Source: Verrucomicrobiaceae bacterium
GTDB lineage: Bacteria > Verrucomicrobiota > Verrucomicrobiia > Verrucomicrobiales > Verrucomicrobiaceae
Direction of reading: 5' to 3'
Length of the DNA: 64,000 nucleotides
NCBI GenBank assembly: GCA_016795485.1
Contig: JAEUHM010000027.1
Location: 1 to 64,000, forward strand
Shown here: one piece after another, positions 15,748 through 24,434 of the stretch
How positions within the stretch are numbered: the first letter of the stretch is position 1
Layout: every line of letters starts with the position of its first letter
The notes under the pieces: model-generated
The model's input: the letters and a program-made list of their open reading frames with translations, nothing else
Told to the model about the DNA's origin: nothing
The model's database searches: none
Position numbers and translations under genes: made by a program

Positions 15748-17263
15748 GATACCAACCGCCTCCTTCCTCGGCTGCTTTCCTTGCACGCCCCTCGTGCTCT
15801 AACATATCGGCCAGGAGGCCAGCTTCGAGCGCTGCTTTGCGGGTGTAGCCTTTGTCTTCAGGCCCATCGACAAGCGCCAACCCATGATCGATCAACACGT
15901 GCTGAAACAACCCTGTCGTCTCAAGGTAAACGAGGGCCACTAATGTGCCGTCAGGTGCCGGTGTGGCCCTGGCTAGAAGTTTAAGCGGTTTGCCTGTGAG
16001 ATAAAGTTCCGTGAACTCACGGGCCGCATGACCAATGGCCACCGCACCGAGTTCGTCGATGCCGAAACGTGACTTGATCAAGTCCATAGTGCGACCTTTG
16101 CGCGCATCCATGGGCGGGCACACCGTCCACATCAACTTCACCCAGAATGACTCACCTTCGTGCTCCACCTTGAACCTGTCCCCCGTATTGCCTGGGTCAG
16201 CCACATACTTCACGTCCGTGAGCGTGGTGAGGCCCGACTTGCTGACAGACGGAGCCAGTTGGAAAAAAGACTCCGTGCCAGACTCAAGAAACTTGGTCAC
16301 ACGCTTCGTCTCCGCCTGCACCACTCGCGCACCGGCTCCTTTTTCTCCCAGACCGGCCAGGAGTTCCAGATAGTCCTGCACCACTGGGGTCATCGCCTGC
16401 TTCATCCTCTCGTTGTGCAGTTCCTCAGCCTTTTGCAGAGCTAGTGAGACGGCCGCAGACTCAGTGGCCGCATTTGCAGGTGGACCGCTCAGGTTTAGCA
16501 GCGCCTCGTTGACAGGTTCCAGCACCACTTGCATTAGCCTGAAGGCGATCTGGCCAGCGTTCATTAGTTCCAGGCGAAAGGTAACTGGCAGGCGTTGGAC
16601 AGTGACGATCGGTTTAGGCGCAGTTGGTTGTTCTGGCACTGAGCTACCGTTTCCATTGGCGCTCGTTACCGAAATGGTTGCGCTGTTGGTCGCTGCAATC
16701 GTCAGGTTGGACACTTCCCGAAACCGCACTGCGGCCACAGGTGGAGTCGTTGGCAGGGTTGCGGTCAAAGGCATGGGCACCGCCACAGCGGGAGGTGCCA
16801 CCGCCGCTACGATCCTCACCACGTAGCGTCCAGGCTGAATGTTGGTGAGCGTCCACTCGGCGCCGGAGGTGGATGCGGCCCAGTTGTCCAGCACTCCTGC
16901 GTTCCAAGTCACTCCCCCAGAGACCCTGGCAGATGCCAGCGGCAGAGTGATGCCTGGTGCTGGTGCCGCCACCTCCTTGAGTCGCTGGCTAGCGGCCACC
17001 AAGTTCTCTCTGCGGCGCTTGGCAGACAAAGCTAGGGCGTAATCACCTGACGCACCGGCATTCATCTCCAAGTTAGCCAAATGGGGAGCGAACAACTCAT
17101 TGAGACCTACTGTTTCCCGGGCTGCAGCTGCCTCAAACTTCTTCCGCATCTCCACCAAAGCAGGCGGCTCTGGCAGTGGCGGACCCATTTGCGCATGAGC
17201 CATGAAGGTCGCCGCCAGCAAGCCCATGACCGAGCACAGAAAATGGTTCTTGCGCGGCATCAT
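15737..17263 (-). CDS. secreted protein with degenerate staphylococcal-nuclease-like domain
   Basis: A 508-residue protein with a signal peptide (SVMGLLAATFMAHA), a helical segment, a beta-rich region containing WTLTNIQPGRYVVRIVA, another helical segment and a C-terminal part resembling the SNase fold: GDRFKVEHEGESFWVKLMWT, GKPLKLLARA, GTLVALVYLE and LIDHGLALVDG follow the usual strand order. The arginines and acidic residues of the nuclease active site do not appear at the expected places (VKLMWTVCPPMD), so it is probably not catalytic. It overlaps the upstream gene by 4 bp (ATGA) and the downstream gene by 11 bp. Confidence 0.75.
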   Translation of the reverse strand: MMPRKNHFLCSVMGLLAATFMAHAQMGPPLPEPPALVEMRKKFEAAAARETVGLNELFAPHLANLEMNAGASGDYALALSAKRRRENLVAASQRLKEVAAPAPGITLPLASARVSGGVTWNAGVLDNWAASTSGAEWTLTNIQPGRYVVRIVAAVAPPAVAVPMPLTATLPTTPPVAAVRFREVSNLTIAATNSATISVTSANGNGSSVPEQPTAPKPIVTVQRLPVTFRLELMNAGQIAFRLMQVVLEPVNEALLNLSGPPANAATESAAVSLALQKAEELHNERMKQAMTPVVQDYLELLAGLGEKGAGARVVQAETKRVTKFLESGTESFFQLAPSVSKSGLTTLTDVKYVADPGNTGDRFKVEHEGESFWVKLMWTVCPPMDARKGRTMDLIKSRFGIDELGAVAIGHAAREFTELYLTGKPLKLLARATPAPDGTLVALVYLETTGLFQHVLIDHGLALVDGPEDKGYTRKAALEAGLLADMLEHEGRARKAAEEGGGWYRGK

Positions 17264-17958
17264 TCGTTCACGGGCACGAGTTGCACTCCATACAAGTCCA
17301 TGAGCCCGCCCTTGCTCACCTTGGATGCGCTCACTACCAGCGGCCCACTGCCCGTCCTCACCCGCAGGGTTCCCAACAGATGGTCCTCTGGACCGGCCAA
17401 GGTGATGTGAGTATCTGCATTCAAAGAATAAAACTGCTCCTGAACCCGCACTGTGCCGCCTTGGGTAGCGCTGGAGGTGTAACGCAGCACCACCTCATAC
17501 CCGCCCGGTGGCAGATCAGGCAGTGTCCACATCGCCCGTGAGCTGGTCGTCCTCCAGTCTGTCAGCGCCTTGCGAGAGTCGTCATACTTCACGCCCTCCA
17601 GAGTGGCCTGTGTCAGCGGCAGGTCTATTTTCCCTCGCGTTGCTTCCAGTTCCTTCACTGTTCCCAGCAGCAGGCTTAGTTTCTCCGCAGAGGCTAGGTC
17701 CATCTCAGCCCGCTGGCGCTTTTCACGAGCGGCCAGTGCCTGTTCCCAGTCCCACGCTGCCGCAGCGCGCTTCTCCGCAGCTTGTAGCTCCGTTATCCGC
17801 AGTTTTAGCGGTTCCACAGACGCGCGGGCCAGTGCTGCTTCAAAGTCAGCCCTCAGCCGTGCCAGCGCCGTCTCGCTTGTGGACTTCTCCTGGCTGCCTG
17901 AAGAGGCAGCCATCATCAGCAGCAATACGAGGGAAACACCTGCTCTCCAGCGTGACAT
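17260..17958 (-). CDS. secreted coiled-coil/beta-sandwich protein, paralogue-like
   Basis: From ATG 17958 (MSRWRAGVSLV) about 232 residues. A signal peptide (LVLLLMMAASSGS) is followed by a long coiled-coil rich in Ala, Glu and Arg (about 30-95) and a beta-sandwich-like end with AMWTLPDLPPGGYEVVLRY and LVPVNE. The design matches the proteins encoded at 14950 and 15737, suggesting descent by duplication. The frame reaches upstream to 18024. It overlaps the next gene by 4 bp. Carbohydrate or surface binding is conceivable from the beta-sandwich, but unproven. Confidence 0.75.
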   Translation of the reverse strand: MSRWRAGVSLVLLLMMAASSGSQEKSTSETALARLRADFEAALARASVEPLKLRITELQAAEKRAAAAWDWEQALAAREKRQRAEMDLASAEKLSLLLGTVKELEATRGKIDLPLTQATLEGVKYDDSRKALTDWRTTSSRAMWTLPDLPPGGYEVVLRYTSSATQGGTVRVQEQFYSLNADTHITLAGPEDHLLGTLRVRTGSGPLVVSASKVSKGGLMDLYGVQLVPVNE

Positions 17959-18032
17959 CGACGCCCATGGTAGCGGCTCGACACCACCTTTCCAAGCAGC
18001 GATTTCGTTCACCTTAGCAATCACCCCGCCCG

Positions 18033-18494
18033 TCAGTCCTGATAAAACACCAGACTGACAATGCGCCAGCCGTCCGGCCCTTTACGAAGCGTAAAGTAGT
18101 CCCAACCCGTCTCCACCACATCACCCTTCGTCAGCTTCCAGCTCACTGCGGCCTGAGCCACTCGCATATCTCCGCTGATCTGCATCAACAGCGGCACCTC
18201 CTTCATCGGCACCTTGCTCAGCTCGTGCCCCATCTTCTGACCATGAAGAAAATCCGTCAGCCCTTGGCTAGAAAGTGCGCCACCCTTCTCTACATAGGTC
18301 ACCCTTGCCTCCGGGGCAAAGCAGCCTCCATAGCCATCCATGTCCTGGGAGGACCAAGTGCTGAAGTAGCGTTCCAAAAACGCACGCACCGCCGGCTCAT
18401 CGGGATGCGGGGCCGGCATCGGTTGCCGATCACAACTCACCAACGACACGCACAGCACCGCTCCCAGCACCAGCATTCTGCAAACACTGCTCAT
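18033..18494 (-). CDS. NTF2-like (SnoaL/DUF4440) lipoprotein
   Basis: From ATG 18494 about 153 residues with a lipoprotein signal (LGAVLCVSLVSC). The mature part has the NTF2-like pattern: AVRAFLERYFSTWSSQDMDGYGGCFAPEA near the start, a middle strand pair and the ending GPDGWRIVSLVFYQD. Such domains bind small ligands or act as accessory domains; a specific role is unknown. The frame's first codon is a GTG at 18509, but the ATG gives a better signal peptide. It follows parB closely. Confidence 0.75.
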   Translation of the reverse strand: MSSVCRMLVLGAVLCVSLVSCDRQPMPAPHPDEPAVRAFLERYFSTWSSQDMDGYGGCFAPEARVTYVEKGGALSSQGLTDFLHGQKMGHELSKVPMKEVPLLMQISGDMRVAQAAVSWKLTKGDVVETGWDYFTLRKGPDGWRIVSLVFYQD

Positions 18495-18512
18495 CGGCGC
18501 GGCGGACACGGA

Positions 18513-19424
18513 TTACGCGCCAAAGTCTTCCTCTTCCACGCTCATCAGCGAGAGTAGGCGATTCAAATCCTCCACTCCGTAGTAGTCGATCTCGATCCGG
18601 CCCTTTTTCTCTCCATGCGAGATGGATACGTTGGTAGAAAAATGCCTCGTCAAGCGCTGCTCCACAGACCGCACCGCCTGGATCACATCTGCCTCTTTCT
18701 TTGTCGGCTCCGGCGGCTTCGGTGCAGGCTTTAGGATCTGCTGCACCAGACGCTCCACCGCGCGCACGGTCAGATTCTTCCGGATCACTTCGTCAGCAGC
18801 TGCTTCTTGATCCGCCGACTTCTTCAGCGTCAGCAAAACTTTAGCGTGGCCCGTGCTGATCCGCCCATCCACCAGCATATCACGCACCGGCGTTGGCAGT
18901 TCCAACAACCGGATCGCATTCGCCACAGTCGCACGGTTCTTACCCACACGCAGCGCGATGTCTTCCTGCCGCATGTTGAAGTCCTTCGACAGGCGCTGAT
19001 AAGCCTCCGCTTCCTCGATCGGGTTGAGCCCCTCACGCTGGAGGTTCTCGATCAATGCCATCTCCAGCACGTCCTGATCAGACGCCGTCCGGACGATCAG
19101 AGGGACTTCTTTAAGCCCCAGCTCTCTCGCGGCACGCCAGCGGCGTTCTCCCGCGATCAGCTCCAGCTTCCCGTTCACCGCACGGACGATCAGCGGCTGG
19201 ATAATCCCATGCTCACGGATTGAGTCCATCAACTCCGTCAGCTGATCCCCCGCGAACGTCTTCCGTGGCTGCAATGGGCTTGGCACCACCTGCTCCAGCG
19301 CTACACGACGCACCACATCACCCGGAGCCGGCTGGGACAAGGACGGTGCCTTGCTCACTCCCGCGACATTTGCGGGAGTGCTGATCAAGGCACTGAGACC
19401 TTTACCGAGAGATTGCTTGGCCAT
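18513..19424 (-). CDS. parB: chromosome-partitioning protein ParB
   Basis: A 303-residue ParB/Spo0J protein. The start MAKQSLGKGLSALI is typical. It carries the N-terminal CTP-binding/ParB-Srx fold with SPLQPRKTF, GIIQPLIVR and GERRWRAAR, the ENLQREGLNPIEEA motif, a helix-turn-helix (MRQEDIALRVGKNRATVANAIRL) for parS recognition and a C-terminal dimerisation segment. It would load at parS sites near the origin. No parA gene lies beside it: the upstream neighbour on the same strand is a tyrosine recombinase, 98 bp away, and the downstream neighbour a lipoprotein. Confidence 0.95.
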   Translation of the reverse strand: MAKQSLGKGLSALISTPANVAGVSKAPSLSQPAPGDVVRRVALEQVVPSPLQPRKTFAGDQLTELMDSIREHGIIQPLIVRAVNGKLELIAGERRWRAARELGLKEVPLIVRTASDQDVLEMALIENLQREGLNPIEEAEAYQRLSKDFNMRQEDIALRVGKNRATVANAIRLLELPTPVRDMLVDGRISTGHAKVLLTLKKSADQEAAADEVIRKNLTVRAVERLVQQILKPAPKPPEPTKKEADVIQAVRSVEQRLTRHFSTNVSISHGEKKGRIEIDYYGVEDLNRLLSLMSVEEEDFGA

Positions 19425-19522
19425 AAGCGGGGGCCGAGATTAGAGGGCTGTTGCCCCGTGGCAAATGTGTTTTGCATTTTCTCACCCGAAGTTATTCACA
19501 ACACCGTCTCTGCCCCCAGATT

Positions 19523-20422
19523 TCAAGCCCTTGGATGCGCTTCGTCATACACTTGGCGCATCCGTTGGGTTGACACATGCGTGTAGATCTGGGTCGTCGC
19601 CAAGCTCGCATGCCCCAGCAGCGTCTGCACACTCCTCAGGTCCGCACCCCGATTCAGCAGATGCGTGGCAAAGCTGTGCCTGAACTTATGCGGCGTCACG
19701 TGCACCGGCAGCCCACACGCCTTCCAGTACTTCTCCACCACATCAGAGATCGCCTGGCTCGTGATCCTCTTCCTCACCTTACTGATGAAAAGCGGTCCCT
19801 CCCGCACATTCGCCTTCACCCGGTAGCGCTGCACTGCCTCCAAGGCCAAGGGCCCTATGGGGCACACCCGTTCCTTCTTCCCCTTCCCCACCACCCTTGC
19901 CGTCTCCTGCACCGTATCAAGATCCTCCACATCCAGAGACGCCAACTCCGCCAAACGCATCCCCGTGCTGTAAAACATCTCCAGGATCGCCACATCCCGC
20001 TCCGGAGCCCACACCGGTGCTTGTTGCGGATGCTCCATCTTCAGCGGCGCCTCCAGCATCTCCAGCACCTGCTTCTCCGTCAGCACCACCGGCAGACGTC
20101 GTTCCTGCTTCGGCAGTTGCACCTCCACCAGCGGATTCACCTTCCAGCCATGCCGCCGAGTCAGATACTTGTGGAAACTCCGCAACGCAGCGAAATGCAG
20201 CCTCACCGTGGCCCTCCCCATCTCCTGCTTCATGAGATAAAACAGGTAACTCCGGTAATCATCCGCCGTCTGCGCCTCCCAACCAGCAAACGAAGGCCTC
20301 CACTCCCTGAATCGCCTCAGAGCCAGTTCATAGTTCGCCAAAGTACGCACAGAAGCCCGGCGCTCCACCTTCAGGAACTCCAGAAACGCATCAGCCAGAA
20401 GGTCTTCCCTCTCATCAGCCAT
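19523..20422 (-). CDS. XerC/XerD-type tyrosine recombinase
   Basis: About 299 residues from ATG 20422 (MADERED). It contains the N-terminal SAM-like domain (FLKVERRASVRTLANYELAL) and a catalytic domain with the R-K-H-R-H-Y set: STGMRLAEL, GKGKKER, PHKFRHSFATHLL, LLGHASL and the tyrosine in TTQIYTHV. Length and motifs fit chromosomal XerC or XerD, which resolves chromosome dimers at dif, rather than a phage integrase. XerC and XerD cannot be told apart by eye. The frame extends to 20494 without coding character. Confidence 0.88.
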   Translation of the reverse strand: MADEREDLLADAFLEFLKVERRASVRTLANYELALRRFREWRPSFAGWEAQTADDYRSYLFYLMKQEMGRATVRLHFAALRSFHKYLTRRHGWKVNPLVEVQLPKQERRLPVVLTEKQVLEMLEAPLKMEHPQQAPVWAPERDVAILEMFYSTGMRLAELASLDVEDLDTVQETARVVGKGKKERVCPIGPLALEAVQRYRVKANVREGPLFISKVRKRITSQAISDVVEKYWKACGLPVHVTPHKFRHSFATHLLNRGADLRSVQTLLGHASLATTQIYTHVSTQRMRQVYDEAHPRA

Positions 20423-20548
20423 ACCCAAGGCCCCCAAAGTGCCAGCCCAAATGCAAATCGCAAGCCTCCCTCCGCCAACGATGCGTAAACGCACTGCTCG
20501 GGTGCAAAATCCATCAAGACATCGCCTGGCTCGTCGTCACAGTGCGCC

Positions 20549-22801
20549 ATGAAGTTCTCACTCTTTGCGCATGGGCGGTTGGCCTGCTGGCTTGTGTTGG
20601 TTGCAGGCTTTGCTTTGCCTTTGGTCGCTCAGAAGGCGGACCCGTCCGTGCTCACTTTGGAGCGCATCTTTACCGACAAGGAGTTCGACGAAGAAAAAAT
20701 GGAGGCACACAAGTGGAGCAAGAAGACCGCCTCCTACTGCACGCTGGATAAAGCGGCTAAGGGCAAGCTCGGCAAGGACCTCGTCAGGCACGATGCAGCT
20801 ACCGGAGAGAAGACCGTCCTTGCCACCGCACAGAACATGATTCCCGCTGGGCAAACCAAGCCACTCACGGTCGACAGCGTTGAGTTCTCGCCCGATGAAA
20901 CGTCGGTGCTGCTCTTTGCGAATACCCGCAAAGTTTGGCGCAATAACACCCGTGGAGACTACTGGCTCCTGCACTTAGCCACCAAGAAGCTCACCAAGCT
21001 CGGTGGAGACGTGCCTGCCTCTACCCTCTTCTTTGCCAAGTTCTCCCCAGACGGCACCAAGGTGGCCTATGTGCACAAAAATAACCTCTATGTGCAGACT
21101 CTCTCCGACTTGAAGATCACCCCCATCACCAAGGATGGCAGCAGCACGCTCATCAATGGCACTTCCGACTGGGTCAATGAGGAAGAGCTGAGTCTGCGCG
21201 ACTGCTTCCGCTGGAGTCCTGATGGCGCGCACCTCGTCTTTTGGCAGTTCGACACCCAGGACGTGCGGCGCTTCTGGCTAGTCAACCAAACAGAGACCAA
21301 CTACCAACGCTTCACCACCTTCCCCTACCCCAAGGCGGGAGAAAAGAACTCCGCCACTCGTCTCGGAGTCGTTTCCGCTCAGGGCGGCCCGGTCACTTGG
21401 CTGCAAATCCCTGGCGACCCACGCGAGCACTACCTCCCCGTGGCGGAATGGACACCCGATGGCAAATCCATCATCCTCCAGCAGTTCAATCGACTTCAGA
21501 ACACCCTGCACGTCATGCTGGCAGATCCAGCCACAGGCCAGACCAAGCTCATCCTCACGGAGACAGACAAAGCATGGGTCAACAACGACAACGACACCAT
21601 GCGTTGGCTCGGTAGTGACTTCCTGTGGCTCAGCGAGCGCACCGGTTGGCGTCATGCGTTTCGCGTCACCCTCTCTGGCGAGGTCAATCCGATCACCAAA
21701 GGCGCGTTCGATCTCATCGAAGTCGTGGCTGTAGATGAGCAAAGCAGCGCGCTCTACTACTTCGCTTCCCCAGACAATGCGACCCAACGCTACCTCTACC
21801 GCGTCAGTCTCCACGGCGGAGAACCTCAGCGCCTCTCACCCACCGCACAGTCCGGCACCCACAGCTACAGTGTTAGCGAAGACACCCACTGGGCAGTGCA
21901 CACCTACTCCAGTGCCAGCACCCCACCCGTCGTTTCCCTCATTCAACTGCCAGAACACAAAACGATCCGCATCCTCAAGAGCCAGAAGAAGCTCAAAGAG
22001 AAACTCTCCAAGCTCACCTTGCCCAAAACTCAGTTCATCCAGCTCGACATCGGCAGCGGCATCACCCTGGACGCTTGGTACATGAGCAAGACCGACTTGG
22101 ACCTCAGCAAGAAGCACCCACTCTTGATCCACGTCTACGGCGAGCCCGCCGGGCAGACCGTGAAAGACAGTTGGGGCGGCCAGAAAGGCCTCTGGCACGC
22201 CATGCTCGCCCAACAAGGCTATGTGGTAGCCAGCATCGACAACCGCGGCACCCCAGCCCCCAAGGGACGCGACTGGCGGAAGTGCATCTACCTCAAGCTC
22301 GGCGTACTCACCGCCCAGGAGCAGGCGGCAGCCGTCCGCGCACTCCTTCAGCGCTTCACTCACTTGGACCCCAAGCGTGTGGGCATCTGGGGCTGGAGCG
22401 GAGGTGGCAGTAGCAGCTTAGACGCACTCTTTCGTTATCCAGACCTCTACCGCAGCGCCATAGCCGTTGCACCCGTGCCAGATCGCCGTCTCTACGACAC
22501 CATTTATGAAGAGCGCTACATGGGGCTGCCCAAGCCCAACGACAAAGCCTATACTGAGGGCTCCGCCATCTCCCACGTCAAAGCCATGCGCGGTGACCTG
22601 CTCCTCATCCACGGCACTGGGGACGACAATGTACACTACCAGGGCGTAGAGAAGCTCATCAACGAACTCATCGCCCTCAACAAGCCCTTCACCGTCATGC
22701 CCTACCCCAACCGGGACCACTCCATCAACACCGGCAAAGGCACCACCCGCCACCTCCACGAGCTAATGACCACCTGGCTGCATCAGCACCTGCCGAGGTG
22801 A
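20549..22801 (+). CDS. S9 family dipeptidyl peptidase IV
   Basis: A 750-residue exported serine peptidase with signal peptide (WLVLVAGFALPLVA), a beta-propeller domain (DPPIV_N) and a C-terminal alpha/beta-hydrolase. The nucleophile lies in GWSGGGSS, the acid in GTGDDNVHYQG and the histidine in NRDHSI. The propeller carries the DWVNEEE motif whose glutamates bind the free N-terminus in DPP-IV, so Xaa-Pro dipeptide release in the periplasm is likely. It appears to be monocistronic. Confidence 0.92.
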   Translation: MKFSLFAHGRLACWLVLVAGFALPLVAQKADPSVLTLERIFTDKEFDEEKMEAHKWSKKTASYCTLDKAAKGKLGKDLVRHDAATGEKTVLATAQNMIPAGQTKPLTVDSVEFSPDETSVLLFANTRKVWRNNTRGDYWLLHLATKKLTKLGGDVPASTLFFAKFSPDGTKVAYVHKNNLYVQTLSDLKITPITKDGSSTLINGTSDWVNEEELSLRDCFRWSPDGAHLVFWQFDTQDVRRFWLVNQTETNYQRFTTFPYPKAGEKNSATRLGVVSAQGGPVTWLQIPGDPREHYLPVAEWTPDGKSIILQQFNRLQNTLHVMLADPATGQTKLILTETDKAWVNNDNDTMRWLGSDFLWLSERTGWRHAFRVTLSGEVNPITKGAFDLIEVVAVDEQSSALYYFASPDNATQRYLYRVSLHGGEPQRLSPTAQSGTHSYSVSEDTHWAVHTYSSASTPPVVSLIQLPEHKTIRILKSQKKLKEKLSKLTLPKTQFIQLDIGSGITLDAWYMSKTDLDLSKKHPLLIHVYGEPAGQTVKDSWGGQKGLWHAMLAQQGYVVASIDNRGTPAPKGRDWRKCIYLKLGVLTAQEQAAAVRALLQRFTHLDPKRVGIWGWSGGGSSSLDALFRYPDLYRSAIAVAPVPDRRLYDTIYEERYMGLPKPNDKAYTEGSAISHVKAMRGDLLLIHGTGDDNVHYQGVEKLINELIALNKPFTVMPYPNRDHSINTGKGTTRHLHELMTTWLHQHLPR

Positions 22802-22866
22802 GCCACTAGGTAAACTTGGACGCCTATTGCGTTGCAACTGCTCCGCGCCCGTTGAAACAGTAAGGC

Positions 22867-23391
22867 ATGTATCTCCTTTCACAGGTCCAGTCATCCGCAT
22901 TGGATGCACTGCTCATTGGAGGGCACGCAGTGATCAGCTACGGCGTGCCGCGCTCTACCTTTGATCTGGATCTTTTGGTGCGCAAAGAGCAGCGGGAATC
23001 GTGGCGTACTTTCATGACGTCTCGCGGCTACACACTTTTTCATGAGTCGGACCCGTTCCAACAGTGGACACCTCCGACTGGAGAGATCGCGGTGGATTTC
23101 ATGCTAGTGGATGAGCCCACCTGGGACAAAATGCGTGCTTCAGCTCAGATCGTTCAACTAGGATCACTGCCCTGCTTAGCGGTAGCACCCATCCATTTGG
23201 TAGCCCTCAAGCTCCATGCAATGAAGTTCCGCCCAGGTAGCACAGCCGACAAGGACTGGAGGGACATCGTTGAACTCGTTCGCGCTTGTAACCTTGATCC
23301 GGCATCACCTGAGTTGCTCGCTATCGTCAGGAGATACGCAAACGCCAGCACACTCACCCGTTACGCCACCCATTTTCATGTCCAGCTCTGA
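22867..23391 (+). CDS. AbiEii-like nucleotidyltransferase
   Basis: A 174-residue protein with a minimal nucleotidyltransferase fold: ALLIGGHAVISYGVPRSTFDLDLLV contains the GG and DLD motif that binds metal and NTP, and VDFML supplies a further acidic strand residue. It resembles the AbiEii/MNT class of toxin-antitoxin nucleotidyltransferases. A small gene overlaps its 3' end by 14 bp, which supports a two-gene module. Target unknown. Confidence 0.72.
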   Translation: MYLLSQVQSSALDALLIGGHAVISYGVPRSTFDLDLLVRKEQRESWRTFMTSRGYTLFHESDPFQQWTPPTGEIAVDFMLVDEPTWDKMRASAQIVQLGSLPCLAVAPIHLVALKLHAMKFRPGSTADKDWRDIVELVRACNLDPASPELLAIVRRYANASTLTRYATHFHVQL

Positions 23392-23599
23392 TCCATCTCC
23401 GCACTCATCCGCAGACGATGAGTTCTCGTTGCCAGACCTACCTGAGCCACCTCCGGACATGCCTGTTAGGCCAGTGGTGCCGGTGGATTGGGCCGTAGTC
23501 GAGGCCTACTTCCGTCCCATGGTGCTAGCCTATCAGCAGCGCCCAGACGCCGAAGAGCAGCGTCTAGCAAGCAAGGTCTACGTGCCGTTTGAGATGTGA
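23378..23599 (+). CDS. small acidic protein coupled to nucleotidyltransferase
   Basis: From ATG 23378 about 73 residues (MSSSDPSPHSSADDEF). It is acidic and proline-rich at the start, with one predicted helix (WAVVEAYFRPMVLAYQQR) towards the end. No family is recognised. The 14-bp overlap with the nucleotidyltransferase indicates co-translation, so it may be its partner. The frame's earlier start at 23270 lies inside the neighbouring gene. Confidence 0.55.
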   Translation: MSSSDPSPHSSADDEFSLPDLPEPPPDMPVRPVVPVDWAVVEAYFRPMVLAYQQRPDAEEQRLASKVYVPFEM

Positions 23600-24434
23600 T
23601 TCCCTTCGTTGCAAGGGCACCATCTGCTTGGGGAGATTGGCCGACGACTAAGAACAAAAGCATCATCTTCCATTCTTCTGCCGCCATTCTTCTGCCATTC
23701 CACCCGCAGTCATCGGCATCTGCATCTCTTCCCAGGTCGCAGGACGTGATCCCAGCACTAACGATTCAGCACCCATGCATCAGGCACCCACAGCCTTGAA
23801 GCGCAGGTCGCCTTTGAAGTCGCTGTATTCTTAGCTCGCCCATCTCAATGAGGTGGCGGTTTCCGACTCTGTGGGCGAATCACGAATCCTGGCACAGGAT
23901 GAGCGAGCCTAATCGGATCGTAAGGGGTTGGAGTCACAGCAGTGACCGAGCATTTTCTGGCAAGGTCTGATCTTTTGGAGTCACCCCTAGCGGGTTTGCC
24001 CTCCATGGATGCTGATTTTGCAAACAGAGTGAATAGGGCGGGCCTCAGAGCTGGTAAAACGGCGTTGGCAGCGACTAGAGCGGCATTTGGACCCACTTGG
24101 ACTGGCAAAATGCTGGCTACCGGAGCTGAAATGCCAGGCCCTAGCGCCAAAACTCTGGCTGGGTGTGTCAAAATGGCCACTGCCGGAGTGAAAATGCCAA
24201 CTGCCGGAGGGAAAATGCTGGGTCCCGGAGTGAAAATGCTGACTGTCAGAGCCAAAATGCTGACTTCTTGCGTCAAATAGGCGCATTTTGGCGGGGTCTT
24301 GGCTGCTTGGAGGCGCGCCATGCCATTTGGGGCCGGGATACAGCTCGGGGGTGACGCCACCCGGCTCCATGCGTATCCCTTCCCGATAGGGACTCTTGAG
24401 TTGATCTCTGGGGTTCGGTCCGTCTTGGGCCGAT
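23600..24434. other. gene-poor region with 21-bp tandem array
   Basis: No supported gene in about 830 bp. The only clear structure is the 21-bp array at 24107-24274. An open frame on the plus strand runs across it (23942-24280), but its sequence is dominated by the repeats. Confidence 0.6.
24107..24274. repeat. 21-bp tandem repeat array, 8 units
   Basis: Eight units of exactly 21 bp, each beginning aaaatg or a close variant; typical units are aaaatgccaactgccggag and aaaatgctgggtcccggag, each plus one or two bases. The copies differ by several substitutions but never change length. The period matches that of the unrelated-sequence array at 10109-10422. It translates as KMLTAG-like heptads, though no true gene is evident. 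Confidence 0.85.

Noticed and set aside
15737-17263. Active secreted nuclease
   Set aside because: The C-terminal part resembles the SNase fold, but the catalytic Arg/Asp/Glu pattern is not visible, so only a degenerate domain is claimed.
23942-24280. Open frame across the second 21-bp array
   Set aside because: Its content comes from the repeat units; no domain, no clear ribosome-binding site.
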